DNA of 64,000 nt from positions 26,847,053-26,911,052 of the forward strand of contig NC_089274.1 in the NCBI RefSeq assembly GCF_963678975.1. The letters run 5' to 3'. Both the position numbers and the translations under genes were made by a program. The DNA is from Dysidea avara (Eukaryota; Porifera; Demospongiae; Dictyoceratida; Dysideidae). The notes beneath the pieces were generated by a model. That model was not told where the DNA came from and did not search any database. It saw only the letters and a program-made list of their open reading frames with translations. This document shows positions 1 to 10,894 of the stretch, piece by piece; the stretch's first letter is position 1, and the number at the start of each line of letters is the position of its first letter.

Positions 1-995
1 ACTGCCGTGGACCTGTGCTGTCTCCACTGCCGTGGACCAGTGCCATCATCATATATCACTGTCAGCGCAGCAATCTAAGCACAAATGTGCTTCCTTTAAT
101 TCATTTTAGATGCTTAGCTACATCCGCTGCTTCGGTAGCATCTCCACACCCAATAGAGGGAGTGTAATAGTACAGGGTCTCAAGTAGGTGACTGCCTGTA
201 GGACATTTGGTCTAATTTGAAAGAATTTTTGGAAGGACAACCTGTCTTACCCCCAAAATATTCTTTCCTTCGGCCGCAAGTATCTTGTCATGCAAACACT
301 TTCAGTACTATTTGACCACAGAAAAGGTATAAAAATTATTTGACCCCATCGCAGTTGGGGCCTTGTACATTTACCAATTCACTTCCACAATCACCCAATT
401 GTGCGAGAGTCAGCCTGATAGTGCAGTCTCAACAGGACACAAATGGTGAGTGACATTAACGATATGATTATCAGTATATACAAGCATTCGTGCAGTAACC
501 ATACAAGCTTTAAAGAGTTTAAGAAGACTTATGTAAGTTTGTTGTTTTTCTGGTGCATGGTAGCAACTGCTCCTGTAGTTGATATTTCATGCACACTGTT
601 GTGGGAAGGTAGAGTTTCAACATTTTCTTTCAGTTTATACATATAACTACAAACATCAGAATCTTTTACACTACTACAGCATGCGATGCAGTGCTGTTTT
701 TAGTGACAAAATAAGGCTTTTGACAAATCAGTCGCAATCAGGAGATGAGAGGAAACTTGTCACGATATCTTCTTGTCCATTTATGGTTTCATGATCATCA
801 GGTTCATCATATGCTGTGCATGATATGCTGTGTTACACTATAGCAGTGATGCTATAGTGTGGTAAATTAGCAGTGATGTTAATTTTGTATAGGCAATTCA
901 TTGCTGATTGTAGTGGCTTACATTCAATAGCATTAAATTGCTACTAAAGTGTTAATGTTAAACTTATGTTGTATGTACACACATATATGTATATA

Positions 996-1226
996 ACCAG
1001 ATCTGCGAAAAGGGGTCTTATGGCCTTTCAAAATTTCAAAGTTTGACAAATCATAACTCCTAATGGGTTTGACCCAACACCTTGAAATTACACCAAGCAA
1101 TTTAAAGTGGGTAGATACAACATGATTAAATTTCAAGCTGGTACCTTGTTCACAACTCATTTAAGTTATAAGTTGCCAGGTACATGTAATTGGAAAAGCT
1201 ATAAGACTCCTTTTTGCAGATCCGGT
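996..1226. mobile_element. MITE with about 27-bp terminal inverted repeats
   Basis: The ends are imperfect inverted repeats. The left end reads ACCAGATCTGCGAAAAGGGG and the right end, reverse complemented, reads ACCGGATCTGCAAAAAGGAG; both continue into TCTTAT(A/G)GC. The 231-bp interior has no coding capacity. The superfamily is unknown and no clear target-site duplication is visible. Confidence 0.6.
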
Positions 1227-2216
1227 CACATCCTTTTGTGAGAGGCTAGTGTTTAACTTTAGCACTGTACTATACTGAGATTATTACTGTAATGGTTCAA
1301 AATTACTGTATATGTATATATATACAGAACCAAGGACTTAATAGAATGCATGCAACGCATTTTAAGAAGGGTATACGTAAAATGTGAATTTTTTTGACCT
1401 TGTCAATACTATCTGTGCACATTCATTATCCTATGAGTTCATAACAGCCATATCTAGTATTACAACATTATAATAGCTATATATAGAAAAAAATAATTGT
1501 TTAAACAGCCTATCACTATATCAATTTTAAGATGTTTCATATTAAAGGTTTGGATATTATATATTGTTTGTTCTACAGCATGTATGTGCAGGAATCATCC
1601 TGATGTGTATCATCTTTAATTCTTTACTGAAGGTGCACGTATAGTAAAAGTTATTTAAGCTGCAGCTAGACACAAAATCATTGTAATTTATGCGTGTACG
1701 TATGTCCAAAGCAATAAGTATTATACAGACCTTTGGATGATCCTTGCACATGATACTACAGAACTGTGTGCAATCGGAAATACAAAATAGCCTCTCTGAA
1801 AATGCATAATTAATTTGGTTACATTGATAGGCCGAGTAAACAATTTTAGCTTTTAAATGTCTCATTTTGTCATTGCGTTGCAGCTTCAGCCTATACACTA
1901 CTTTTATAGTAGACCCAGCTGTATTAGTTCTGTGTAACAAATACAAAGTCTATACAGTTCCAAGGGTGTCCATCCCTTTCTCAAGACACTTAACACATTT
2001 TTCTAACTTCATAATAGAATTGATGCTCTTTTCAAAAAGTGGATGGGTATCTCAATATATAGGCACTGCAAATCTTTGCCCCAACCTGTAAGTTATTATG
2101 CATGCATGCATGGCTATGAGTTGTTGGTACGTTGAAAAATCCTAGCAATGTATGTATACCTATAATATAATGAATTGTTGCTATTATTATGTTCCACTGT
2201 ACACGTATGATTATGG

Positions 2217-2400
2217 GTATTTAAGTGATTTTTTTTTTTTATAACCAGCCCTAATGGCACTCCCTTCCACCCACACATCTCTATGGAAAACAAGCTAGAA
2301 GAAAAAACATAAAAAGGGAAAACATTACCTACAGAAAAGACACCTAAAAGAACCTACAGAAACCCAGGGATTTGCAGTGCCTAATTTGAGTATTTAAGTG
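2217..2400 (-). mobile_element. Short retroposon (SINE-2 family) with 11-bp target duplication
   Basis: The element occupies 2228-2389 and is flanked by the direct repeat GTATTTAAGTG at 2217-2227 and 2390-2400. Its poly-A side is the T-run at 2229-2241 on the plus strand, so it lies in minus orientation. The core near CCCTAATGGCACTCCC is shared with the copy at 54540-54725, which has its own target duplication. Both duplications are seen directly. Retroposition is inferred from them and from the A-tail. No RNA polymerase III boxes were recognised. Confidence 0.75.
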
Positions 2401-3086
2401 CTTTAGTGTGCTATCTTTTGCCTATTACACAGTGTACAATACACAAACAAAAGCAAAATTTTGTTAGCATACCGGTAAACAGATATTCAACTTCCAAGAA
2501 ACTGTAAAGCTAGATATTAAGTTAAAGCAGTTAATTTCTAAAGGTGCATGAGGAAATACAGATATAGCATTGCAATGGCTTGAAAAGAATGATGAATAAT
2601 GTGAACATTGTAAGCATGATGTACTAAACACCTAGGGACTATAGACTAAATAGTTGACTATGAAGTTATTAGTGGCTATAGAAACACTTATAGTCAACGC
2701 AAACTATTGATACATAATTCCTAACTGTGAATAATAGTATTTACACAGCAAAAATAGTGTCCAATACTACCTATGAACTCCGTCTTTAGTCAGTATTGGA
2801 ACAACTAATTCAAAAAAGTCCCTATAACAAAAGAAAATGGACCAAAAATCTATAAATGACTCCAGTGCTATTCAGTATTGGGGTATGTGATCTGATTTTG
2901 TCTGAGCATAGGTAAACTTAGTTCCAACACCTAAACATAGATGGAATAAATACAGTCAGTATTTGTATACAAATTATGCTGTGTTACTGTGTTTATTTAT
3001 GCACTTTAAATTTCTACAATACAATACTTTAGTTGTTAATCATACAGGCATTTGTTTTCCAAACAGTTTATTTGCACACATTAGCA

Positions 3087-6000
3087 ATGAAAGTACAAAG
3101 ATGTCAGTTTCTCTGGAAAACAGTTATTGTTTTTATTATCAGTATAGTTCTGATACGCATAACAATGTGTGAAGTCTACTATGTAAGGCCAAATGGAAAT
3201 ATAAACAACCAAACATGTTTACATCACTATCCTTGTCATACGTTGCAGTATTACTTGGTAAACACCACAAAATATTTCAATTCTAATGTTCAGTTTCATT
3301 TTCTAGAGGGAACACGTTATTTACGCAAAGAAATTGTAATATGCAATGTGCACAATTTCTCCCTAACAGGCAGTCAACAATTGCATGACTCTACTTGGCC
3401 ACACTCTCTGATCTTTTGTGATAGTTCAAATCATAAAAATGGAATAATCATCATTAACAGTAGTAACATCATAATTGCTGACCTTGAAATAGTGAATTGT
3501 GATTCCTATACTTCAAGGTATACAAAATTTCCCTTCAAAAGCCTGCCCCATTATGATGAGGAGGAACTAAACATCTCAACATCATCCTTAATTGTAGTAA
3601 ATTGTCATTTTGTTGTCTTGAAGCATCTGACTGTTTCAGCTAAGGCTAGGTGTGAAGTATTAGGGGTAAACCTAGTTGGAGATTCATTAATCACAGAACT
3701 ACACAGCATTGGTTTAGCCTTATTTTATATGGAGTACACAGGTCCAGAAGTAAATTCAACAGTCACAATTTTCAACCATCATTTGTTTCGCAGAAGGGAC
3801 ATCACAATACAAAATTTAATCTGCATTGCAAAATATCATTTTAACATAAATATATATTTTAGGTCTGTGTCATTTCATTCCAGCTATGAGAAGATTATAG
3901 GAATTACCTTAGAAAACTATGGAATTGTTGCTATATACTTTATTGGATGCTACTTTACTGATAACCAATTCATACCCAGTGTGTATGGCCAAGAAATGAT
4001 AACCATTAATTTCTCTCGATCAGAGAACACTACGCAAAGTAATTATTTCAATACAGTGCACTTCATCAATTGTGACTTCTCACAGAACACTATAAACAAT
4101 TTATGGGGTGGTGTGTTACTTAATATCATTTCCCTAAATTCAGCTCACAACAAGTCTCATTTGTTCATCACAAACTCCACCTTCCACCACAACCACAACT
4201 TTAGGGTACTAGAAATCAGTACTGCAGCTGGCTACCTTCACATTGAACCATTAACCATATCATTGTTCATACAGAATACATCATTCTACTCTATGTACTG
4301 CAATAGACAGGTAATAGAATTGCAAAATGCGTTCACAATGATAGAAGGCTTGGTGATATTTAAAGAAATAAATGGCAATAGTAAAGCTGATGATGACTTA
4401 AACAGCTGTAGAGAGATTATTGTCAGTTCCCAAAGTAATATTACAGTCAATGGGTATTTGGAAATATCTGGTAATGAGTTTATAAATAAATTAATCAACT
4501 TAGTTGACACTTACTACATTACAGTAAATGAATACTTTGTTGTTAACATCACAGAAAATATTATTCTATATAGCTTATTTAACATAAATTACTATGCCGT
4601 TATTGATGGATATCCCCTGTGCTTATTCCAGTATAATACCACAAAAAACACATCATCACTAAACTATTCTATTATAATAAATCGTAATGTTTGTAGTAAA
4701 GTGTTTGGCGTAAATGTCAAAAATATACACTGCACTTGGCTTCCTGGCTCAGTGTTTAATACAGAGATGCCATATGATATCAACTCAAGAATTATTCAAA
4801 TGACAAACCAAACAGGTGAAAAAATATCACTTAAGGACACTAAATTTATTTGCTATTGTACTAATGATACACATCAAGGCTGCAATGTTGATGAGCTAGG
4901 CCCAGTATACCCTGGACAAACACTGTCTGTCAGGTTTGCATTACAAACCTCATATTTCATAAATAAAAAAGTTGATCAACCAAGTATTCCAACACAATAC
5001 TTTCCCGTTTCAGCTTTAAGTACAAACATGTACCATGAATGTGGTGTTCTCCAAGGGAAGGAAACAATACAGAAAGTGGGAAACAATCAGTGCACTACAG
5101 TGAACTTCACTATTTTATCCAGCAGTGATAACTTGTGTGAACTTCTTCTTTTGAAATACGAAGTTTATGTAACGTCTATTGCAGATGATGCTTTTTATGT
5201 AAGATTACATGCTTGTCCAATTGGGTTTACATTAAATCACAGGATGTGCATATGTGACTCAGTGCTACTGAATGGTCCAGTTATAGTAGACACGTGTGAC
5301 ATTGATCGACAAGCTATACTAATACCTGCAAAGAGCTGGATATCAGGCAGTACCACTAACAATTCGCACCAATATTTGGTCTCACAACATTGTCCATTTG
5401 ATTACTGCAAACATTTTCCATCATACCTTAATCTTTCTGCTCCAAACTTACTGTGTCAGTTTAATAGAACTGGTTTGTTGTGTGGAAAGTGCCATTCAGG
5501 TCTTAGTGCTGTTTTTGGCTCTTCTCGATGTGAACAGTGTTCTAGTATATACTTGATAATTGTAATACCACTAGCAATAACTGGTGCGCTACTAGTTTTC
5601 TTGCTGTTCTTCCTCAACCTCACTATCACTAATGGTGATATTATTCCTTTTATATTCTATGTCAATGTTATCAGTATGAACAGTACAATATTCTTTCCAC
5701 TAAATGCTTCCAACTATCCAGCTTATGTCTTCATATCGCTTGCTAACCTTGATCTTGGAATTAACACATGCTTTTATGATGGTATGAACGATTATGCAAA
5801 GATGTGGTTGACTTTAATTTTTCCACTATACATCATCTTGTTGACATTTTTGTTAAATAAAATCAGGTTCTATTGGGCAAAACTGCAATGGCTAACAGCA
5901 GATAGGTATACACATGTAATGGCCACTCTCTTCCTTCTCACTTATACAAAACTGTTAGTTGCAGCATGTCATGTTCTGTTTTTCTACACTAAGATCACTC

Positions 6001-6611
6001 ACCTTCCAGGTCATCGCTCCACAATGGTGTGGTCAGCAGATACAAATGTAAAGCTTTTTGATATGAAATTTTCTTGCCTGTTTGTCACATATTTAGTGGT
6101 ATTCATAATTATATTTGCATTAACAATAATAATGCTAATTAGAAAGGCTATATGTCCTCTAAGAATTGCATTGTATGTTACTCCATTATTAAATGCTTTT
6201 CGAGCTCCATACAAAGATGAATTTTACTACTGGTCAGGAATGCAATTGCTGCTTAGAGCTGTGTTCTTTGGATTGTCAGTAACTAATAAGAATATCAATC
6301 TCACCATTGGCATTATATTTCTGGCAGCTTTAGGATACGTTCATGGACTCTATAGTGTCTTCAAAAGTAGCTTCAGGAATTATAATGAAATATTATACCT
6401 CCTCAACCTTGTTGTACTCTTCTCACTTCACGCACAAAATACCCATGCAATTTTGGTCACTATACTGATTGGTATAGCTGCTCTTCAGTTATGTTTAATC
6501 ATTGTATATCATGTCATCATGTTTAGTCTTCATGGAAAGATTAAAGAAGCATTGAACAAACAGTCATTGACAATTGTAAATAAGATCATATTATTAGGAA
6601 ATTTAAAATAA
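3087..6611 (+). CDS. Beta-helix-like ectodomain, multi-pass membrane protein (1174 aa, single exon)
   Basis: This is an uninterrupted reading frame of 1174 codons. The ATG at 3087 is chosen because it is followed by a basic N-terminus and a hydrophobic signal peptide (about residues 10-27), with the mature chain probably starting near CEVYYVRPNG. Residues about 30-520 repeat short hydrophobic strands ending in N or C turns (for example IIIADLEIVNC and VHFINCDFSQN) and many N-glycosylation sites, as expected for a right-handed parallel beta-helix. A cysteine-rich stretch follows, ending in CGKCHSGLSAVFGSSRCEQC near residues 799-818. About eight or nine membrane segments fill residues 820-1155. 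The last third contains LLNAFRAPYKDEFYYWSG followed by a hydrophobic LLLR segment, a motif I associate with sponge and cnidarian receptor-like proteins of unknown function. It is probably a plasma-membrane receptor or channel-like protein; the ligand is unknown. An AATAAA overlaps the stop codon. No introns were detected. Confidence 0.85.
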   Translation: MKVQRCQFLWKTVIVFIISIVLIRITMCEVYYVRPNGNINNQTCLHHYPCHTLQYYLVNTTKYFNSNVQFHFLEGTRYLRKEIVICNVHNFSLTGSQQLHDSTWPHSLIFCDSSNHKNGIIIINSSNIIIADLEIVNCDSYTSRYTKFPFKSLPHYDEEELNISTSSLIVVNCHFVVLKHLTVSAKARCEVLGVNLVGDSLITELHSIGLALFYMEYTGPEVNSTVTIFNHHLFRRRDITIQNLICIAKYHFNINIYFRSVSFHSSYEKIIGITLENYGIVAIYFIGCYFTDNQFIPSVYGQEMITINFSRSENTTQSNYFNTVHFINCDFSQNTINNLWGGVLLNIISLNSAHNKSHLFITNSTFHHNHNFRVLEISTAAGYLHIEPLTISLFIQNTSFYSMYCNRQVIELQNAFTMIEGLVIFKEINGNSKADDDLNSCREIIVSSQSNITVNGYLEISGNEFINKLINLVDTYYITVNEYFVVNITENIILYSLFNINYYAVIDGYPLCLFQYNTTKNTSSLNYSIIINRNVCSKVFGVNVKNIHCTWLPGSVFNTEMPYDINSRIIQMTNQTGEKISLKDTKFICYCTNDTHQGCNVDELGPVYPGQTLSVRFALQTSYFINKKVDQPSIPTQYFPVSALSTNMYHECGVLQGKETIQKVGNNQCTTVNFTILSSSDNLCELLLLKYEVYVTSIADDAFYVRLHACPIGFTLNHRMCICDSVLLNGPVIVDTCDIDRQAILIPAKSWISGSTTNNSHQYLVSQHCPFDYCKHFPSYLNLSAPNLLCQFNRTGLLCGKCHSGLSAVFGSSRCEQCSSIYLIIVIPLAITGALLVFLLFFLNLTITNGDIIPFIFYVNVISMNSTIFFPLNASNYPAYVFISLANLDLGINTCFYDGMNDYAKMWLTLIFPLYIILLTFLLNKIRFYWAKLQWLTADRYTHVMATLFLLTYTKLLVAACHVLFFYTKITHLPGHRSTMVWSADTNVKLFDMKFSCLFVTYLVVFIIIFALTIIMLIRKAICPLRIALYVTPLLNAFRAPYKDEFYYWSGMQLLLRAVFFGLSVTNKNINLTIGIIFLAALGYVHGLYSVFKSSFRNYNEILYLLNLVVLFSLHAQNTHAILVTILIGIAALQLCLIIVYHVIMFSLHGKIKEALNKQSLTIVNKIILLGNLK

Positions 6612-6704
6612 AGGAACTTATATTTATGCACATAAGTAGTAATTACACTGTAAACTACATTACATGCACCCTCCCAATGAACATGCACATTTATATACTA
6701 TATG
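6612..6704. other. 3' flank of the membrane-protein gene
   Basis: A short AT-rich stretch between the stop codon and the first repeat. The hexamer AATAAA at 6607-6612 overlaps the stop codon and is the nearest polyadenylation signal; whether it is used is unknown. Confidence 0.4.
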
Positions 6705-7271
6705 TGTATACAGTGGCAGAGGAAGTAGTTGATATGAGAGGGGGCTGACTGGAGTATAGAGTCTCTGGCAGCAGGGGGTAGAAGCTGTAGCCATTTTAGC
6801 TTTCACAATGTCTCAAAGTTCACCAAAATTAATTTATAGCAATTTTATAGGCATTAAAACACCAACTTTTAGTCAAACTATCTATTTGCTAGTTAAAAAC
6901 TTTTTTGGCAAAGCTTTTAGCTGTTGACTACAGGGTTAATGAACATATAGTATTTATAAGCAGTACAAAACAGCCAAGAGCCACTTGGAAACACTTGATA
7001 CAGTGGTAAGACACCAACTAGTAAGTAAGAGGAACCTGGTTCGATTCCTGCTGTAGGCAACATTTTTCGTTGTTTTTTAAAGCTACTTTTAGGAACACGT
7101 TTTTAAAAAGGCCTTGACTGCTCTATTAGGGTATTTGAGCGTTCTATTAGAGTATATCGATCTTTATCACGGTTTCAGCCCCCACTCCAAGAAGAATAAT
7201 TTCAGCGTGCCGAGGATATCATTCTGAGGGGGGCTTCAGCACCCCAGCCCACCCCATCCCACCCCCCGCCT
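6705..7271 (+). mobile_element. CAGYGGCGGAGGAAGTAG-family element, copy 1
   Basis: The left end CAGTGGCAGAGGAAGTAGTT and the right end near CCCCCCGCCTATG match, in opposite orientation, the two ends of the element at 32644-33026. The sub-motif built on CTATTAGAGTATATCGATC near 7127-7163 recurs in many other repeats of this window. The middle is occupied by a tRNA-like unit that the second copy lacks, so this copy is probably composite. Confidence 0.6.
6985..7062 (+). mobile_element. tRNA-derived SINE head (A and B box like)
   Basis: TACAGTGGTAAGACACC resembles an RNA polymerase III A box, and GGTTCGATTCC about 30 bases later is a near-perfect B box. The T-stem and acceptor stem do not pair properly, so this is not a functional tRNA gene. 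It is absent from the related element at 32644-33026. Confidence 0.55.
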
Positions 7272-7404
7272 ATGTGTGTGTACAAATAATGTGTTTTGTA
7301 TGAACACATGATATAACTAGCCTATAAATTTACATAGTATAGTGTTGTATGCATGATAGTATCAAATCACACCGGAATAATTCATGGTTGTTATGCAATC
7401 ATGC

Positions 7405-8036
7405 AACTTTAAAAGTTACTAGCAACATAATATAGTTACTTAATTGCTAGTAACAAGTTACAATTGCCTGAAAGGTAACTAAGTTACAATGGTTACATAG
7501 GTAGTTAATTTTTAAAAGCAAGAGCACTTCAATTTTTGTGCTACAGCCACATTAAGTAGACACTGCTCTCATGGTTCGGCTTGAATAACAGATGTAGCTG
7601 TTGAAACTGAGCTGTAATGGCTACAGAATTGTTATTTTCAGAAAGTATACATATAAAAATAATTATTATATAGTTATCTTTTTCCCTTGCTCTGGGCAAA
7701 ATAATCATGTTTTTATTTTATTTTATTTATTTATTAAGGCTTTATAGCACAAGTGCTGAAGGTCTGTACTGTTTAAAGTTGTTACAGAAACTGTGTTTGA
7801 AAAGGTAGAGAAAGGAGAAAAATCCATGACTGGACCTAGGCAGCCTCGAACCTGCAGCCATCCGATTAACACTCGAACGCTTACAGGAGTCTGCCAGGTG
7901 GTCAGGATGTAACAAACATGCAAGCATAATTTATTTATGAAAGTAACTATACATTAACTAGATACTTAGTTACCTTTTAAAAAGTAACTGCAACTTAGTT
8001 ACATGGGATAAAAGTAACTAGTAACAAGTAACTATC
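7405..8036. mobile_element. Degenerate GTTACT-rich hAT-type MITE with nested SINE
   Basis: Both ends are rich in GTTACT/AGTAAC words like the subterminal parts of the three intact CAGTGTTGGG elements elsewhere in the window. The terminal CAGTG motifs are not preserved. The SINE-1 copy at 7720-7925 lies inside. I infer an old, decayed copy. Confidence 0.45.
7720..7925 (-). mobile_element. SINE-1 copy (tRNA-derived)
   Basis: Read on the minus strand, the unit has a tRNA-like head containing GCAGGTTCGAGGCT (B box), then a body, then CAGCACTTGTGCTATAAAGC, and ends in a TTATTTATTTATT-type tail on the plus strand. The same unit is at 38072-38312, 38406-38590 and, as a 3' fragment, 47322-47390. Confidence 0.7.
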
Positions 8037-8490
8037 TCCAAATCTGCCCATGCATGTGCATTTAGCTATATGTGTTGATAGCTACAGAGTTATATACACA
8101 TGCGGCTGCAGGCAATTATAATTCATAGGGCACGTAAATGGCAGAAACACATGGATTTCCCTCGGTTGTTTAAGATGACATGATTTCAATAGTTATTCAG
8201 TTTTAGAGCATACATCAATATGCCAGGTCTAAAAGGTGGTAGATGAATTAAGTCAGCTTTATTTCTCCAATATTTTTCTTTTTACTTGTATAAACATTAT
8301 TTCTGTAACACATTCAAAAGCATAGACGCTTCCCATTGTTGAGTGAGTCCATTGATTTTACCACTGAGGCTGTTTCAAGTAAAATGATACGTACCATTCA
8401 AATAATTAACACCGCATGTGTGTGACTTTGTAGTTACCTCGAATAGCTTAAAAAATGAATCCAGACGTGTGTTTTTTACTTTGTACCTAT

Positions 8491-9180
8491 TTAGTATAGT
8501 GGCGGAGCCCCAAAAATTGACAATATTGTGCACTTTTTCATAAACCATGAAACCCTTCCACAGTCCTCAATACATGTATTTTTAGATATAGTGCCATCGC
8601 TGAGTTGACCTTTGGTGACCTTTATGGCCATTTTTGTACAGAAAATTGGTCATTTTTGTCTTTATCTCCCTAAGGCAGTAATTAACTTGTTAAAAACATG
8701 ATACCAAACAAAAGATCTTACTGATAGAAACAACATGGTTTTTCAATAGGTGATTTCATTACAAAGTTATGATCATTTTTATTAGCTGCAAATTTGATAT
8801 ATTTACCTGCCCATGAGGTGTGAATTACCTGTGGGCAGATAATTATGCATAATTTATCAAATTTTGCAGCTAATAAAAATAGTCATAATTTAAGAATGAA
8901 ATCATGATCACCTATTGACTTCAAATAAAACCAAGTTGTTTCAATCAGCAAGATCTTTTGTTTGGTACCATGTTTTAACAAGTTAGCTAATTACTGCCTC
9001 AGGGAAATAAGGACAAAACGGATCAATTTTCTGTACAAAAATGGCTGTAAAGGTCACCAAAGGTCAACTCAGCGATGGCACTATATCTAAAAATACATGT
9101 ATTGAGGACTACTATTTATGTGGAAAGTTGCATGGTTTTATGAAAAAGTGCACGATTTTTTGGTTGTGCCACTATACTAA
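8491..9180. mobile_element. 690-bp foldback MITE
   Basis: The ends TTAGTATAGTGGC and GCCACTATACTAA are perfect inverted repeats. The two arms, about 330 bp each, pair with roughly 90 percent identity to the centre near 8820-8850, where an ACCTGCCCAT...TGTGGGCAGAT stem sits. No open frame of interest. It would fold into a single long hairpin if transcribed. Confidence 0.8.
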
Positions 9181-9494
9181 TTGTTTTATGTAAATATTAC
9201 TATATTCATTGCTTAATAATGTGCTTATTTGTAACTGTGCAGATGTGTATACACTATCCCCAGCCCATTCCGGTGTAACTACACTGAAAATGTTAAGTGA
9301 TAATCATACAGCACGATAGTACTGTATATAGTAGGCGCCACAAAGGTTTGGGCATGGCCCCATGAAAAAATCATCACCCAAAAACCAGCCTAACTTTTCC
9401 CTGATGATGATGATGAAGCAGTATTGTTAGGTAAACCTAAGCCTCCAGATCCACCTGAGACATTTTCAACAAGTGGCTATAAAATTTGTACTAG

Positions 9495-9652
9495 AAATAG
9501 CATGGGTAGCAGTGAAATTTGGGATAAATATCACGAGTGTTGTATTGGAAATGGGGATAAATTTCACGAGGCGAAGCCGAGTGAAATTTACCATTTCCAA
9601 TACAACAAGAGTGGTATTTATCCCAAATTTCACTGCTACCCATGCTATTCCC
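9495..9652. repeat. Short hairpin repeat A with GCGAAGCCGAG loop
   Basis: Arms of about 75 bp, starting AATAGCATGGGTAGCAGTG, pair almost perfectly around the centre CACGAGGCGAAGCCGAGTG (9567-9585). The centre resembles that of the hairpin at 9903-10056 although the arms are unrelated. Confidence 0.75.
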
Positions 9653-9902
9653 AGTTAATACCATACTCGCTGCATATACGCATGTTGTGCATTAGCATTG
9701 CTATGTACGCAATTTGTCACTATGTACTAAACACACTAAACACGGGTTGACACTAATTGGTGCTACATTGTTAACATAAATTCTAGCTAATGAAATTACA
9801 ATTACAACTTTTTCACTGCTGTCAGTGCAATACGGGATAAATTTCACTGCTACTATTGAGACTTTTGTATGGGCAGTGAAACAGGTATGGTATTAGTATA
9901 TG

Positions 9903-10056
9903 TAATAGGATGGATGGCTGTGGTATTCGGGATTAATAGTGCGAGCATTGTAAACAGGAAGGAGTAAAATAGTGCGAGGTGAAACCGAGCACTATTTCCT
10001 TCCTGTTTACAATGCGAGAACTATTAATCCCGAATACCACAGCCATCCGTCCTATT
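9903..10056. repeat. Short hairpin repeat B with GTGAAACCGAG loop
   Basis: AATAGGATGGATGGCTGTGG at the left pairs with CAGCCATCCGTCCTATT at the right. The stem is about 70 bp around GCGAGGTGAAACCGAGCAC. It is the same architecture and nearly the same loop as hairpin A, only 250 bp away. Confidence 0.75.
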
Positions 10057-10069
10057 GCAAATTAATCCG

Positions 10070-10240
10070 ACAACCATAGCAACTGTTACTAGGCGACAGA
10101 AATTCAAAAAATAACCACTGCAAAAGTCCAATCACATTTAGCAACCGTTGCCTGGCAACCGTTACTATGGCCTCAAAATGACTTTTACCTTAGCAATGGT
10201 TACCTAGCAACCGTTGCTAAGCAACCAAAGCAACCATATT
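10070..10240. repeat. Cluster of GCAACCGTTGC-like palindromes
   Basis: The stretch holds repeated, degenerate GCAAC/GTTGC words, including CCGTTGCCTGGCAACCG near 10146-10162. That word fits the RFX X-box pattern, but the surrounding words look like a decayed tandem repeat. No gene lies immediately beside it, so regulation is unproven. Confidence 0.35.
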
Positions 10241-10499
10241 GTGTCATACCTTGGGGGCATATATCACTATGGTGGCAATAGTTGTCAAATCAGACATTTA
10301 CTTCTAATATAAACACACCACACTATTTTAGCCAATCAAATTAGTATTATAGATTTTTGTCATAGCACCTTGACAAACAAGTGTAATACTAATTCTATTG
10401 GCTAATCGCTTGACGTATTTCAATATAATACGTTCAATATAACACGTCAAGCTGCTATTGAGAGTATTATACAGTAACACATTCAGTTGTTGGATTAAA

Positions 10500-10760
10500 A
10501 ATATATATATATTAAATGGAATTTTCTACTGACTGACTGAGTAACTGACTGATGCGGCTAAGGATGTGGGCTTAATTTTTCACTGTTCAGTGTTGCTTCA
10601 GCCAGACACTGCCTTTTGGCATACTGCAGTATGTACAATGCATCCTTCATGGACTTACCAGTGTCCTCCTTAATTTGTGTCCCATTCATCTTTGCTGACG
10701 GTGAAACATGGGAGTCAAGTTGGCGGTAGCGCATGATGGCTTCCCTTTGCAATGGAAATT
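10500..10760 (-). repeat. Dispersed REAI/KWDT repeat, copy on minus strand
   Basis: On the minus strand the unit reads through a frame beginning QREAIMRYRQL and includes GACACTGGTAAGTCCATGAA, ending near GCATCAGTCAGT and GTAGAAAATTCC. Related copies are at 22690-22930, 26320-26570, 31845-31960 (3' part) and 62280-62430. Family unknown. Confidence 0.6.
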
Positions 10761-10894
10761 GTCCATATTTTTTATAGCAGCTAATTTTTCAGAAGGTGGG
10801 GCACGGTGTAATTTCTTTCTTTTGATGTGGTATGCATGGGTATAATAATTTTATTTTAAAAGTTAACAAACAAGTACACAAAAATGGAACTTTC

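Larger units (their letters stand above)
1..3086. other. Upstream flank, no supported gene
   Basis: I see no credible coding exon here. The first 50 bases hold two copies of a roughly 25-base unit beginning ACTGCCGTGGACC, possibly the end of a tandem repeat that starts outside the window. A short perfect palindrome lies near 834-859. The stretch also carries the MITE at 996-1226 and the SINE at 2228-2389. The remainder is AT-rich and shows nothing I can name. Confidence 0.5.

Noticed and set aside
3033..3086. Upstream extension of the membrane-protein frame
   Set aside because: It opens only with TTG, and the ATG at 3087 is directly followed by a good signal peptide.
6985..7062. Functional tRNA gene
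   Set aside because: A and B boxes are present but the T and acceptor stems do not pair; it is repeat-associated.
10144..10163. RFX X-box controlling a ciliary gene
   Set aside because: The motif fits, but it lies in a run of similar degenerate palindromes with no gene next to it.
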